Assembly: GCA_018830925.1 (NCBI GenBank)
Contig: JAHJRK010000524.1
Location: 1-14,209 of the forward strand
Source of the DNA: Pseudomonadota bacterium
Lineage (GTDB): Bacteria > Desulfobacterota > Desulfobacteria > Desulfobacterales > RPRI01
Reading direction: 5' to 3'
DNA: 14,209 nucleotides
Below the pieces are notes generated by a model. That model was not told the DNA's origin. It saw nothing but the letters and a program-made list of their open reading frames with translations, and did no database searches. The translations under genes were made by a program, and so were the position numbers. This document shows positions 6,861 to 14,195 of the stretch, piece by piece (positions within the stretch are counted from its first letter, which is position 1; the number at the start of each line of letters is the position of its first letter).

Positions 6861-7483
6861 TCAAGCCGTTCAATCTGAAACTGAAACGCAGAGAGAAGAT
6901 TGTGCTTCTGTCAGGATGTGTAATAGCCCTGGTTATACTCTCATATCGTGTTGTATTGTGGACCGGAGCTATCAGAACGGCCACGGGTGACAAAGCGGCC
7001 GCGATGATGATGCTTTTGGAACGCCAGATAAACATGATTGCCGGCAAAGAAGAAATGTACGCCAAACTTGAGTCTGCAAGGAAGGAAATAACGAATCTCG
7101 AAAAAGGACTTCTTTCAAGTTACAAGCCCGCTGTTGCCGCCGCCGAACTTCAGAAGACGCTTAATGAAATGACAATGCCTTTTAACCTTGAGATTAATTC
7201 AGAGAAGGTGCTTCCTCCGATAGATCAGGATGTGTATATTGCCATACCTGTTGAAATAGGATTTGTTTCATCAACAGCAATTCTTAAAAACTTTCTTATG
7301 CAGATTGCCTCTTCGCAGTTGCTGCTTTCGGTGCCTGAAATCAGGATCAGGGTTATGGATATGCGCAATCCGAAAGAGGTACATGTGACAATGACCGTCA
7401 TGGGTTTTGCCAGGAAAGAAGTGAAAGAGGATGAAAAGTCAAATTCCCCCGGTGGTGCGGGAAAAGGCGGGAAAGCAGTCTAA
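6857..7483 (+). CDS. gspM: Type II secretion inner-membrane protein GspM (PilO-like)
   Basis: GspM binds GspL and stabilises the inner-membrane platform. The 208-residue product has a short basic cytoplasmic N-terminus (LKLKRREK), one membrane segment (about 14-35), a coiled-coil (about 45-90) and a C-terminal ferredoxin-like domain of the GspM/PilO type (AIPVEIGFVSSTAILKNFLM and VTMTVMGFAR). The C-terminus is a Gly/Lys-rich tail (SPGGAGKGGKAV). Sequence identity signals are weak, as usual for GspM; position after gspL and the single-TM architecture carry the call. Its ATG shares bases with the gspL stop (ATGA), so the two are surely co-translated. gspC follows after 27 bases. Confidence 0.82.
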   Translation: MIKPFNLKLKRREKIVLLSGCVIALVILSYRVVLWTGAIRTATGDKAAAMMMLLERQINMIAGKEEMYAKLESARKEITNLEKGLLSSYKPAVAAAELQKTLNEMTMPFNLEINSEKVLPPIDQDVYIAIPVEIGFVSSTAILKNFLMQIASSQLLLSVPEIRIRVMDMRNPKEVHVTMTVMGFARKEVKEDEKSNSPGGAGKGGKAV

Positions 7484-7491
7484 AAGAGTTC

Positions 7492-7525
7492 TAATGATGT
7501 GTAAATATTAATGATGCGGAAATAT
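7492..7525 (+). repeat. 17-bp tandem duplication spanning the gspC start; possible five-codon leader
   Basis: TAATGATGTGTAAATAT (7492-7508) is followed directly by TAATGATGCGGAAATAT (7509-7525), with 2 mismatches in 17. The second copy carries the gspC start. The first copy encodes a mini-ORF, ATG ATG TGT AAA TAT TAA (7494-7511, MMCKY), with the only nearby purine-rich site (AAAAGAG, 7482-7488) in front of it. Its stop overlaps the gspC start as TAATG (7509-7513), a typical arrangement for stop-start reinitiation. The duplication is plain to see; translation of the mini-ORF is inferred. Confidence 0.7.
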
Positions 7526-8158
7526 TATTTTCTAAATGCGATACTTATAACTATTGCGGTTTTGTTGGGCAATAAGTTTTATGGGGTGATATTGAAACCC
7601 GTAGAGCTGTTTCCAGCCGTTAAAAGCCAGGATACATCGGCAACCGGACCGGTTAAAGAAATTCTCCCCGAGAAAAAAAAAGAATTGTTTGATTATCAGG
7701 TGATAGTCTGGAAAGATCTTTTCAGGCCGGGAAGGAAGGAGCCGGATGCGGGAGATTCGTTTGCGGAAACAGCTCCTCCAAAACTTATCGGCATTCTTGT
7801 AAAAAACGATGGAGCAAGAGCGTTTTTCATGGATTCCGTGACCAAAGTTACAAAAACATACAAACAGAAAGAAACAATCTCAGGCTATACAATTCATGAG
7901 ATTCTGGAAAACAAAGTTATACTTATGAAAGACGGGGAGAAGATTGATCTTAAGATAGTGCCTGTTGAGACTATTGCGGCGCCAGTCAAAACCGGAACGG
8001 AAGCGGCACCGCGCGCAGCAACTCAGGAGAAGGCGGTCGAACAGGCGCAGGATCAACAGGCTGCGGCGAAACAGCAGGGAAGCGGAACACCGCCCCCCCC
8101 GCTTTATATACCGCCGAGACAGTCAGCGCCGATTTCCCTGCAACAGAACCAGAAATAA
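7511..8158 (+). CDS. gspC: Type II secretion protein GspC-like (HR domain, no PDZ)
   Basis: GspC connects the inner-membrane platform to the N0 domain of the secretin. The 215-residue product has a membrane segment near the N-terminus (about 6-27), a linker, and a homology-region domain (about 75-150) recognisable from LFRPGRKEP, PPKLIGILVKNDGARAFFMD and ISGYTIHEILENKVILMKDG. After about residue 160 the usual PDZ or coiled-coil domain is absent, and an Ala/Gln/Pro-rich tail (PPPPLYIPPR) takes its place. The adjacent gspD agrees with the call. The start is ATG 7511 (ATG 7514 also in frame), with no good ribosome site of its own; see the 17-bp duplication. The stop at 8156-8158 overlaps the gspD Shine-Dalgarno. 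Confidence 0.83.
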   Translation: MMRKYYFLNAILITIAVLLGNKFYGVILKPVELFPAVKSQDTSATGPVKEILPEKKKELFDYQVIVWKDLFRPGRKEPDAGDSFAETAPPKLIGILVKNDGARAFFMDSVTKVTKTYKQKETISGYTIHEILENKVILMKDGEKIDLKIVPVETIAAPVKTGTEAAPRAATQEKAVEQAQDQQAAAKQQGSGTPPPPLYIPPRQSAPISLQQNQK

Positions 8159-8170
8159 AAGGAGCTATCG

Positions 8171-10174
8171 ATGTTAAAGAAGCCGCCATATTATTTCATG
8201 ATAATACTGATATTATCCTTTATCATGATTGTCTCATGCGCTTCGAAAAAGATTCCAAAAATTGAAGCAATAAACCTGCCCGCCCGGCTCTCTTCAGTCG
8301 ATGAAAAAAAACAGGCGGAACCACAGGAATATAAGGAAAAAGATGCCGGGCAGAAAGCAGAAGCGCCTTTGCCTAAGGAGACGGCAAAAGAAGCAGTCAG
8401 GCAGGAAAGAGAGAAGGAGAATGAAATTGTCCTGAATCTTGACGGCGCGGACATTGGCACGGCAATATCCTCGATCGGCGAGATGTTGAATATAAATTTC
8501 ATTCTTTCCCCCGAGGTAAAAGGCAAGGTTACGATCCAGACATACAAGAAATTTCCAGCCGGCGATCTGTTTCAGATATTACAAACCATTCTCGAAATTA
8601 ACGGGTTAACCGCCGTAAAGGACGGGCCGCTTTACAGAATAGTTCCAATTGATGTCGCGAGGCAGCAGGCTTTGGATGTGCAGTCCGGCAGGGAGTATAC
8701 ACGCCGGGCTGATTCATCGTTTGTAACCCAGATAGTGCCTCTTGAGCATGTAAAGGCGGGCGATATTTTGAATGTTGTGAGGAATCTGATGCCGCGGGGG
8801 GCCGATCTCATAGTCTACGAGCCGTCAAATATAATTATAGTGACTGCTCCTGCCGCGGCCCTGACGAAGTTTATGAAAATAATCGAGATACTTGATGTGA
8901 ATTCGCTTGATCGTGAATCGGTCAAGTCCTTTGTGTATCATGTGGAAAACGGAGAGGCGAAAAAACTTGCGGATATCTTAAAGAATCTTTACGCTGATAA
9001 AAAAACGCAGGCAGGAAGAGCGTCTCCAACACCCATCCCGCCGAATAGACCCAAACCAAACACCACGGCGCCTGCTGCACCCGGTAAAACGCCGGCTCCG
9101 GCATATTCTGAAGAATTACCAGGGAATATAGACGGAGAGATTATTATCACTCCTTACGAAGAGATTAACGCGCTTATAATCAAAACCAGCACCGGCAATT
9201 ATCTTGCCATGCTTGATATATTAAAGAAAATTGATATTCCGGCCAAACAGGTGCTGATCGAAGTCCTGATAGCTGAAGTTACGCTGACCGACAAGACACA
9301 GTTCGGGCTTGAATGGATTTTGAAAGGCAATGTTTCTGTGGAAGGCAGGCACGATCCTTTATTGGGTGGTTTTACATCATCATCATTACCGGGAACAATA
9401 GTTCCGACTATTGATTCGGTGACCGGGCAATTTGCGAATATTATTACAACTCTTCCGACCGGGACTGCTTTTGCCGCTGTTATAAGACCTGATAAATACG
9501 GCGCTATCCTTAACGCGTTCGCTAGTCTCGGGAAATTGAACGTTCTCGCAAGTCCTCACATTCTCGCGATGGACAACATAGAGGCCAAGATAGAGATAGG
9601 CGATGAGATACCGATCGCGACAGGTTTTCAGCAGCAGCCTTCAACTTCAACGACAACCGGCACAACGGCGTTTGTTGCAGCCGGTCAGATACAGTACCGA
9701 ACGACCGGGATACTTCTGACAGTATTGCCGAACATATCGGAAAAGAACAGCGTAAAACTCAAGATCAGCCAGGAGATAAGCAACAGAGGCGTAGACATAG
9801 CTCTTGCCGGAATAACCTCGCCAAGCTTCACAAAAAGAAAGGCAGAGACGGTGGGGGTTGTTGAAAACGGGCATACACTTATAATCGGGGGTCTTATATC
9901 GGAACAGAATAACAACTCGAGGGAAGGAATTCCGCTTTTAAGCAGGATACCGCTGATAGGATACCTTTTCGGAGTTATGAGTGATGAGATAAAAAAGACC
10001 GAATTGTTGATAATGGTTACGCCTCATGTTGCCGGTTCCCCGGAGGAAGCTGATAAAATCACAAAAGATTTCCAGTACAGGGTAAAAACAATAAGCAAGA
10101 AAATTGACATGGAGAAGGCGGAGAGAAAAAAGGATGGAATTGTAAAACAGGAATCCTCAAAGGAACAAGAGTAA
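8171..10174 (+). CDS. gspD: Type II secretion secretin GspD (lipoprotein)
   Basis: Outer-membrane secretin that forms the exit pore. The 667-residue product has a signal peptide ending in a lipobox-like I-V-S-C (Cys23, followed by Ala, not Asp), so the mature protein should be lipidated and sent to the outer membrane. A charged linker (30-85) precedes N0 (about 86-160, IVLNLDGADIGTAISSIGEM), N1 (about 185-250) and N2 (about 253-355, with a Pro-rich insert 285-312). The secretin domain (about 359-622) has VLIEVLIAEVTLTDKTQFGL, ASPHILAMDN, GHTLIIGGLISE, and IPLLSRIPLIGYLFG just before TELLIMVTPHV. No separate S-domain for a pilotin is evident; the C-terminal 45 residues are Lys/Glu-rich. The start ATG has AAAGGAG seven bases upstream. 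Firm call; pilotin independence is inferred. Confidence 0.96.
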   Translation: MLKKPPYYFMIILILSFIMIVSCASKKIPKIEAINLPARLSSVDEKKQAEPQEYKEKDAGQKAEAPLPKETAKEAVRQEREKENEIVLNLDGADIGTAISSIGEMLNINFILSPEVKGKVTIQTYKKFPAGDLFQILQTILEINGLTAVKDGPLYRIVPIDVARQQALDVQSGREYTRRADSSFVTQIVPLEHVKAGDILNVVRNLMPRGADLIVYEPSNIIIVTAPAAALTKFMKIIEILDVNSLDRESVKSFVYHVENGEAKKLADILKNLYADKKTQAGRASPTPIPPNRPKPNTTAPAAPGKTPAPAYSEELPGNIDGEIIITPYEEINALIIKTSTGNYLAMLDILKKIDIPAKQVLIEVLIAEVTLTDKTQFGLEWILKGNVSVEGRHDPLLGGFTSSSLPGTIVPTIDSVTGQFANIITTLPTGTAFAAVIRPDKYGAILNAFASLGKLNVLASPHILAMDNIEAKIEIGDEIPIATGFQQQPSTSTTTGTTAFVAAGQIQYRTTGILLTVLPNISEKNSVKLKISQEISNRGVDIALAGITSPSFTKRKAETVGVVENGHTLIIGGLISEQNNNSREGIPLLSRIPLIGYLFGVMSDEIKKTELLIMVTPHVAGSPEEADKITKDFQYRVKTISKKIDMEKAERKKDGIVKQESSKEQE

Positions 10175-10178
10175 AAAA

Positions 10179-11858
10179 ATGAAAACAAAGCAGTTGTTCG
10201 GCGAGATGCTTGCCGGCCGGTCGCTGATAACCGGAGAGCAGCTCGAAATAGCATTGAAAGAGCAGCAGACGGATCACCGCAGGATCGGCGAGATATTTGT
10301 AGATCTCGGGTTCCTGACGATGGAATCAATGCTTAAGATTCTTGGAATCCAACTCGGGATCAGATACATGCCGTTCTCCGAATTTCCAAAAATAATACCG
10401 GAAGACAATTATCCATCATTAAAGTTCATGAAACAATACAGGATACTGCCTGTGGGTAAAACCGGCGGTTCGGTTATAGTCGCTATGGCCGATCCTCTCG
10501 ATTCCTATGCGATGGATGCTCTGCGCCTGTTCTTTAAATGCGATGTAACAGTGTGCCTCAGCAGCGAAAAGGACGTGATGGAGGGTATAGAACAATGCTT
10601 CGGAAACAGTGTCCAGATGGCATCCATCATGGAGGATATGATAGGCGAAGAAGTTGATATTACGGATATCGGATCTGAGGAGGATATACACCATCTCATG
10701 AATATCGCGCAGGAAGGTCCGATTGTGAAGCTTGTCAATATGATAATCACGCGCGCTATCGAGGAAAGGGCGAGCGATATTCATCTGGAGGTTTTCGAGA
10801 ACAAGGTCAGGGTCAGATACAGAATCGACGGTATTCTTCTGGAAGCCGAGTCGCTTCCAAAAAGACTTCAGTCGGCGGTCATATCGAGGGTCAAGATAAT
10901 GGCCAAACTGAATATCGCCGAAAGGAGGCTCCCGCAGGACGGAAGGATCAGGCTGAGAGCCGCGGGGCGTGAGATTGACCTGAGGATATCGACTATTCCC
11001 ACCCTTTACGGGGAGAGCGTTGTCATGAGGATACTCGACAGGGGCGGGGCGATTATCAGTCTGGAAGAACTCGGGTTCAGCGAGAAAGCACTCGAAAATC
11101 TCAAAAAAATCATAGCCCTCCCATACGGAATGATTCTTGTGACCGGGCCGACAGGAAGCGGAAAGACAACTACGCTGTACGCGTCGCTTGCCGGCATCAA
11201 CTCTATTGACCGGAAGATAATAACTATAGAAGACCCTGCCGAGTACGAGATAGAGGGGATAAACCAGATACAGGTAAAACCGAAGATAGGGCTCACCTTT
11301 TCGAGCGGTTTAAGGCATATTGTCCGCCAGGATCCCGATGTAATCATGGTGGGAGAGATCAGGGACAAGGAGACCGCGGAAATAGCCATACAATCTGCGC
11401 TTACAGGGCATCTTGTATTCAGCACCCTGCATACGAATGATGCCCCTGGTGCGGTGACAAGGCTCCTTGATATGGGTGTCGAAAGCTTTCTCGTATCATC
11501 AGCGCTTGTCGGTGTACTGGCGCAGCGTCTTGTAAGGGTTTTATGCCCGTCCTGCAAACAGGCCTGTGAGCCGAAGCAGGAAAGCGAAAACTCTTTTTCA
11601 GGTGCCGGCTGCGAGGAATGCAGGTTTACCGGTTATAAGGGAAGAACCAGCATTTCAGAGCTTATGGTTATTAATGACGATATCAGGGGGTTGATTCTGG
11701 AAAGAACCGGCGCCGATGTCATAAGGAAAAAGGCTCTGGCATACGGAATGCAGCCATTAAGGGAGTGCGGCATCCAGAAAGTAAAGGATGGAATTACCAC
11801 GATAGATGAGGTCCTGAGAGTAACGCAGGAGGAGGCCGGTGGAGACATACTCTTATGA
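10179..11858 (+). CDS. gspE: Type II secretion ATPase GspE
   Basis: Hexameric cytoplasmic ATPase that powers pseudopilus assembly through GspL and GspF. The 559-residue product has an N-terminal MshEN/N1E domain (about 1-140, LGIQLGIRYMPF, ILPVGKTGGSVIVAMADPLD), an N2E domain (about 165-290, ERASDIHLEVFENKVRVRYR) and the RecA-like core. Walker A is GPTGSGKT at 323-330, the Asp box follows at about 350 (TIEDPAEYE), Walker B is VIMVGEIRD at 388-396, and STLHTNDAPGA is the His box. The zinc-binding tetracysteine typical of GspE is present as C456-x2-C459 and C478-x2-C481. The gene begins 4 bases after gspD and overlaps gspF by 20 bases. All catalytic motifs are intact. Confidence 0.97.
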   Translation: MKTKQLFGEMLAGRSLITGEQLEIALKEQQTDHRRIGEIFVDLGFLTMESMLKILGIQLGIRYMPFSEFPKIIPEDNYPSLKFMKQYRILPVGKTGGSVIVAMADPLDSYAMDALRLFFKCDVTVCLSSEKDVMEGIEQCFGNSVQMASIMEDMIGEEVDITDIGSEEDIHHLMNIAQEGPIVKLVNMIITRAIEERASDIHLEVFENKVRVRYRIDGILLEAESLPKRLQSAVISRVKIMAKLNIAERRLPQDGRIRLRAAGREIDLRISTIPTLYGESVVMRILDRGGAIISLEELGFSEKALENLKKIIALPYGMILVTGPTGSGKTTTLYASLAGINSIDRKIITIEDPAEYEIEGINQIQVKPKIGLTFSSGLRHIVRQDPDVIMVGEIRDKETAEIAIQSALTGHLVFSTLHTNDAPGAVTRLLDMGVESFLVSSALVGVLAQRLVRVLCPSCKQACEPKQESENSFSGAGCEECRFTGYKGRTSISELMVINDDIRGLILERTGADVIRKKALAYGMQPLRECGIQKVKDGITTIDEVLRVTQEEAGGDILL

Positions 11859-13056
11859 GGCGATAAAAAAAGACGGGAATGTTGTTACCGGCTCTATCGA
11901 AGCCGAAAGCGAGCAGAATGCGGTCGAACGTATTCAGGAGATGGATTTCTACCCGCTGAAAATTGAAAAACCGGGTGAAAGCGAAGGACTGTTCTCATTT
12001 CGTAAATCCTTTTTTGATAATAAAACGGGAGAGCATGACACAATGGTGTTTTCTTATCAGCTTGGAGTGCTGCTTGAGGCAGGATTTCCGCTTGATAAGG
12101 GTTTGGCGATTTTAGTCGATCTGACCGAAAAAAAAAAGATGAAGGAGATAATCAAGGATGTGCTGTCAAGCGTCCGTGGAGGCAAATCCCTGTCGGATGG
12201 CATATCGAAATACCCCGAAGTCTTTACCCTCCTTTATATAAACATGGTTAAAGCCGGTGAAAGCGGAGGTTTTCTTGAAGATACCCTTGTCAGGCTGGCC
12301 GCGTATCTTGAGGATTCCCAGAGAATGAAAGGCGAAGTGAAATCGGCGCTTGTTTATCCTGCGCTTCTTGCCGTAGTCGGAGGGATAGCCATTACGGTGC
12401 TCCTCTTCTTTGTTGTGCCGAGATTCAGCTCTATTTTTTCCGGCATGGGGCAGGCATTGCCTTTGTCAACGGTGCTGCTTCTTGCCTTAAGCAGCGCCGC
12501 CAGGAGTTACTGGTGGGCGTTTTTTATCATGGCGTTTGCGGTATTCTTTGCCGCGCGTTCTTACATAAGGAGCAGTGCGGGGAAACGATATATAGACGAT
12601 CTTAAATACAGGTTGCCGCTTGCCGGCAAGCTTTTTAAGGAGATAGCGGTCGCGCAGTTTGCAAGGACGCTGGGGACGCTTCTCCACAACGGAGTGCCGC
12701 TTCTTAGCGCCCTTCATATAGTAAAGGGTACGACAAGCAGCGGGAGCATGACCGGAATTATAGGAGAAGTGGCGGAAGGAGTAAGAAAGGGAAACTCGAT
12801 TTCCGGTATCCTGAAGGCCAAATCGGTATTTCCTAAATTTGCGGTACACATGATAAAGGTAGGCGAAGAGACCGGAAGGCTCAATGAGATGCTGATAAAG
12901 GTGGCGGACAGATTTGATATTGAAGTAAAAGGTTCTGTGAAGAAAATGCTCTCCCTTCTGGAACCCGCCCTTATTCTGATTATGGGTCTTGCAGTCGGCT
13001 TTATAGTTATATCCATGCTTCTGGCCATATTCAGCTTGAATGATCTTCCCTTTTAA
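11839..13056 (+). CDS. gspF: Type II secretion platform protein GspF
   Basis: Inner-membrane core protein that passes ATPase motion to the pseudopilus. The 405-residue product has the usual N-terminal YSYEAIKKDGNVVTGSIEAE, then two T2SSF cytoplasmic helical domains (about 68-190 and 270-390) containing the repeated patterns VFSYQLGVLLEAGFPLDKGL and FARTLGTLLHNGVPLLSALH. Three membrane segments lie at about 170-195, 212-240 and 374-400. Length matches the family (about 400). The start is GTG at 11839 inside gspE, preceded by a strong AGGAGG, so translation is coupled to gspE but has its own good site. No terminator follows directly; a 188-base gap with an unusual repeat separates it from gspG. 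Confidence 0.96.
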   Translation: METYSYEAIKKDGNVVTGSIEAESEQNAVERIQEMDFYPLKIEKPGESEGLFSFRKSFFDNKTGEHDTMVFSYQLGVLLEAGFPLDKGLAILVDLTEKKKMKEIIKDVLSSVRGGKSLSDGISKYPEVFTLLYINMVKAGESGGFLEDTLVRLAAYLEDSQRMKGEVKSALVYPALLAVVGGIAITVLLFFVVPRFSSIFSGMGQALPLSTVLLLALSSAARSYWWAFFIMAFAVFFAARSYIRSSAGKRYIDDLKYRLPLAGKLFKEIAVAQFARTLGTLLHNGVPLLSALHIVKGTTSSGSMTGIIGEVAEGVRKGNSISGILKAKSVFPKFAVHMIKVGEETGRLNEMLIKVADRFDIEVKGSVKKMLSLLEPALILIMGLAVGFIVISMLLAIFSLNDLPF

Positions 13057-13123
13057 GATAAAAAACTCTTCGCTGCATGGTTTCAGACAGGATTAACAGG
13101 AAGAAGAGGATGATTAGACGACA

Positions 13124-13220
13124 GGCGTTTAGGCTGTAGGCTAATAGGCTTTAGGCTACTAATAGCCTACAGTCTAAAGGTCTACAGTCTAAAAGCCTAA
13201 CAAGCTACAGTCTAAACGCC
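13124..13220. repeat. TAGGCT/CTACAGTCTAAA repeat palindrome between gspF and gspG
   Basis: This 97-bp block is built of short degenerate units. The left part carries TTTAGGCTGTAGGCT and TTTAGGCT units. The right part carries three exact copies of CTACAGTCTAAA (13167-13178, 13182-13193, 13205-13216). The outer arms GGCGTTTAGGCTGTAG (13124-13139) and CTACAGTCTAAACGCC (13205-13220) are complementary over 16 positions if one G-U pair is allowed in RNA. Inside, TAGGCT-ACTAAT-AGCCTA (13152-13169) makes a perfect 6-bp hairpin. Because TTTAGGCTGTAG in the left arm can pair with any of the three right-hand copies, alternative stems exist. The gap (13057-13244) holds nothing else I recognise apart from an ACAGGATTAACAGGAAG stretch (13087-13103) like a common dispersed bacterial repeat. 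Confidence 0.85.
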
Positions 13221-13244
13221 GACACTTTACGAGGCAAATATAAA

Positions 13245-13664
13245 ATGAAAAATACATTAAACAATCGGGGCATTACTCTTATTGAACTGATGGTTGTTAT
13301 CATTATACTTGGACTTCTGGCTGGTCTTGTCGCGCCGAAGATGTTCGGTAAAATCGGCGAATCAAAGACAAAAACGGCGAAAGCCCAGATAGAGCTTTTC
13401 GCGACAGCTCTGGACACTTTCAGGCTGGATGTCGGGAGGTATCCGACTACATCAGAGGGACTTCAGGTTTTAAGGGAAAAACCGGCAGGAGTTGAAAACT
13501 GGAAAGGCCCGTACCTGCCGAAAGAGATTCCGGTTGATCAATGGAACAACCCCTATCATTACATATCGCCCGGCGCTCACGGCGACTACGACCTTTTTTC
13601 GTACGGGGCCGACAATGCCGAGGGCGGCGAAGACGAAAAACAGGATGTCGTAAGCTGGAAGTAG
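13245..13664 (+). CDS. gspG: Type II secretion major pseudopilin GspG
   Basis: Major pseudopilin, the building block of the periplasmic pseudopilus. The 139-residue product has a short leader MKNTLNNRG9, then ITLIELMVVIIILGLLAGLV with Glu5 at residue 14. The GspG globular domain is complete: TAKAQIELFATALDTFRLDV, RYPTTSEGLQVL, W-K-G-P-Y-L and, near the end, LFSYGADNAEGGEDEKQDVV, the calcium-binding loop region. Mature position 1 is Ile where nearly all GspG proteins have Phe. The ATG at 13245 has GAGG about 10 bases upstream, a rather long spacing. The gene lies at the 3' end of the operon, after the repeat palindrome, and no clear terminator follows. Family call is firm. Confidence 0.96.
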   Translation: MKNTLNNRGITLIELMVVIIILGLLAGLVAPKMFGKIGESKTKTAKAQIELFATALDTFRLDVGRYPTTSEGLQVLREKPAGVENWKGPYLPKEIPVDQWNNPYHYISPGAHGDYDLFSYGADNAEGGEDEKQDVVSWK

Positions 13665-13843
13665 CCGACCCAGGCAATATTCAACTTCAAAACAGATAAC
13701 AGTAAAACAGCGCAGAAAGAAATGATCTTGATGTTATTGAATGATCCGTGTCAATACACGAATACCCGTTATGCTTACCGTAATAAATTTAAAGGCATTT
13801 ATCGTGTCGGATAACCCTGATGTTTTGCAGGAATTGATAGTTT

Positions 13844-14080
13844 TTATTTATTATTATTGCGATAAAGCCTGATATTTTCAATGAACTTGAAATCTTTCAC
13901 ATTGTATGTCAAAAGCTCCATCCGGTTACAAATCGCGGTTGCTGCTATCAGAGAATCCGGTATATGCAGGCCGTGGCTTTTCGCATATTTTTCTATAAGT
14001 TTTGTCGCGGTTTCAGAGATTTCCTGATTTATATGAATAATACTCAATTGTTGTAAACGGTTCTTGATTTTAGTTTTGAT
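13844..14080 (-). pseudogene. vapC: vapC-like PIN-domain toxin, 5' half lost to an IS insertion
   Basis: On the - strand the frame is open from 14080 to TAA at 13846-13844 and reads IKTKIKNRLQQLSIIHINQE, then ISETATKLIEKYAKSHGLHI, PDSLIAATAICNRMELLTYN and VKDFKFIENI. This is the C-terminal half of a VapC/PIN ribonuclease: the conserved acidic Asp in HIPDSLIAATA and the late N-V-K-D-F are present, but the first 50-60 residues, with the first catalytic Asp, are missing. A TAG at 14083-14081 and the IS200-type left end begin exactly where the homology stops. TTG at 14047 would give 67 residues but is not a credible start. No vapB antitoxin is in the window. Inactive as it stands. Confidence 0.8.
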
Positions 14081-14141
14081 CTAAACCCTCCACCTCTGGT
14101 GGAGGACCCGGAGAGGTTCTACCGATCCGGCGTAAAATGAT

Positions 14142-14195
14142 ATAGGCTCACCCTCCGGGAAAGTCTCGAAAGAGCAAATCGGAGGATGAACCTAT
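14142..14195 (+). promoter_or_regulatory. Leader stem-loop masking the tnpA ribosome site
   Basis: ATAGGCTCACCCTCCG (14142-14157) pairs with CGGAGGATGAACCTAT (14180-14195) in 14 of 16 positions. The right arm contains the Shine-Dalgarno GGAGG (14181-14185) and the first two bases of the start codon. An inner CTC-GAAA-GAG hairpin (14165-14174) tops the stem. In IS200 a comparable 5'-UTR structure is known to block transposase translation, so this is most likely the same control. Confidence 0.7.

Noticed and set aside
7965..8177. Arg-rich 70-codon + strand frame
   Set aside because: Out-of-frame shadow of the Ala/Gln/Pro tail of gspC; the Arg-rich composition follows from the codon bias of the real frame.
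11006..11557. 183-codon open frame on the - strand
   Set aside because: It is entirely antisense to the conserved ATPase core of gspE; the gspE frame has every expected motif, and the opposite frame is Ser/Thr/Pro-rich with no family resemblance.
13124..13220. Possible CRISPR array
   Set aside because: Units are 7-15 bases, imperfect, in both orientations, and without regular 30-40 base spacers or cas genes.
13721..13813. 30-codon frame after gspG (MILMLLNDPCQY...)
   Set aside because: No ribosome site worth the name, no known domain, and very short; kept as plain intergenic sequence.
14108..14130. CCGGA/TCCGG inverted repeat in the IS left end
   Set aside because: Five base pairs with a 13-base loop are too weak to mean anything beside the much stronger stems on each side.
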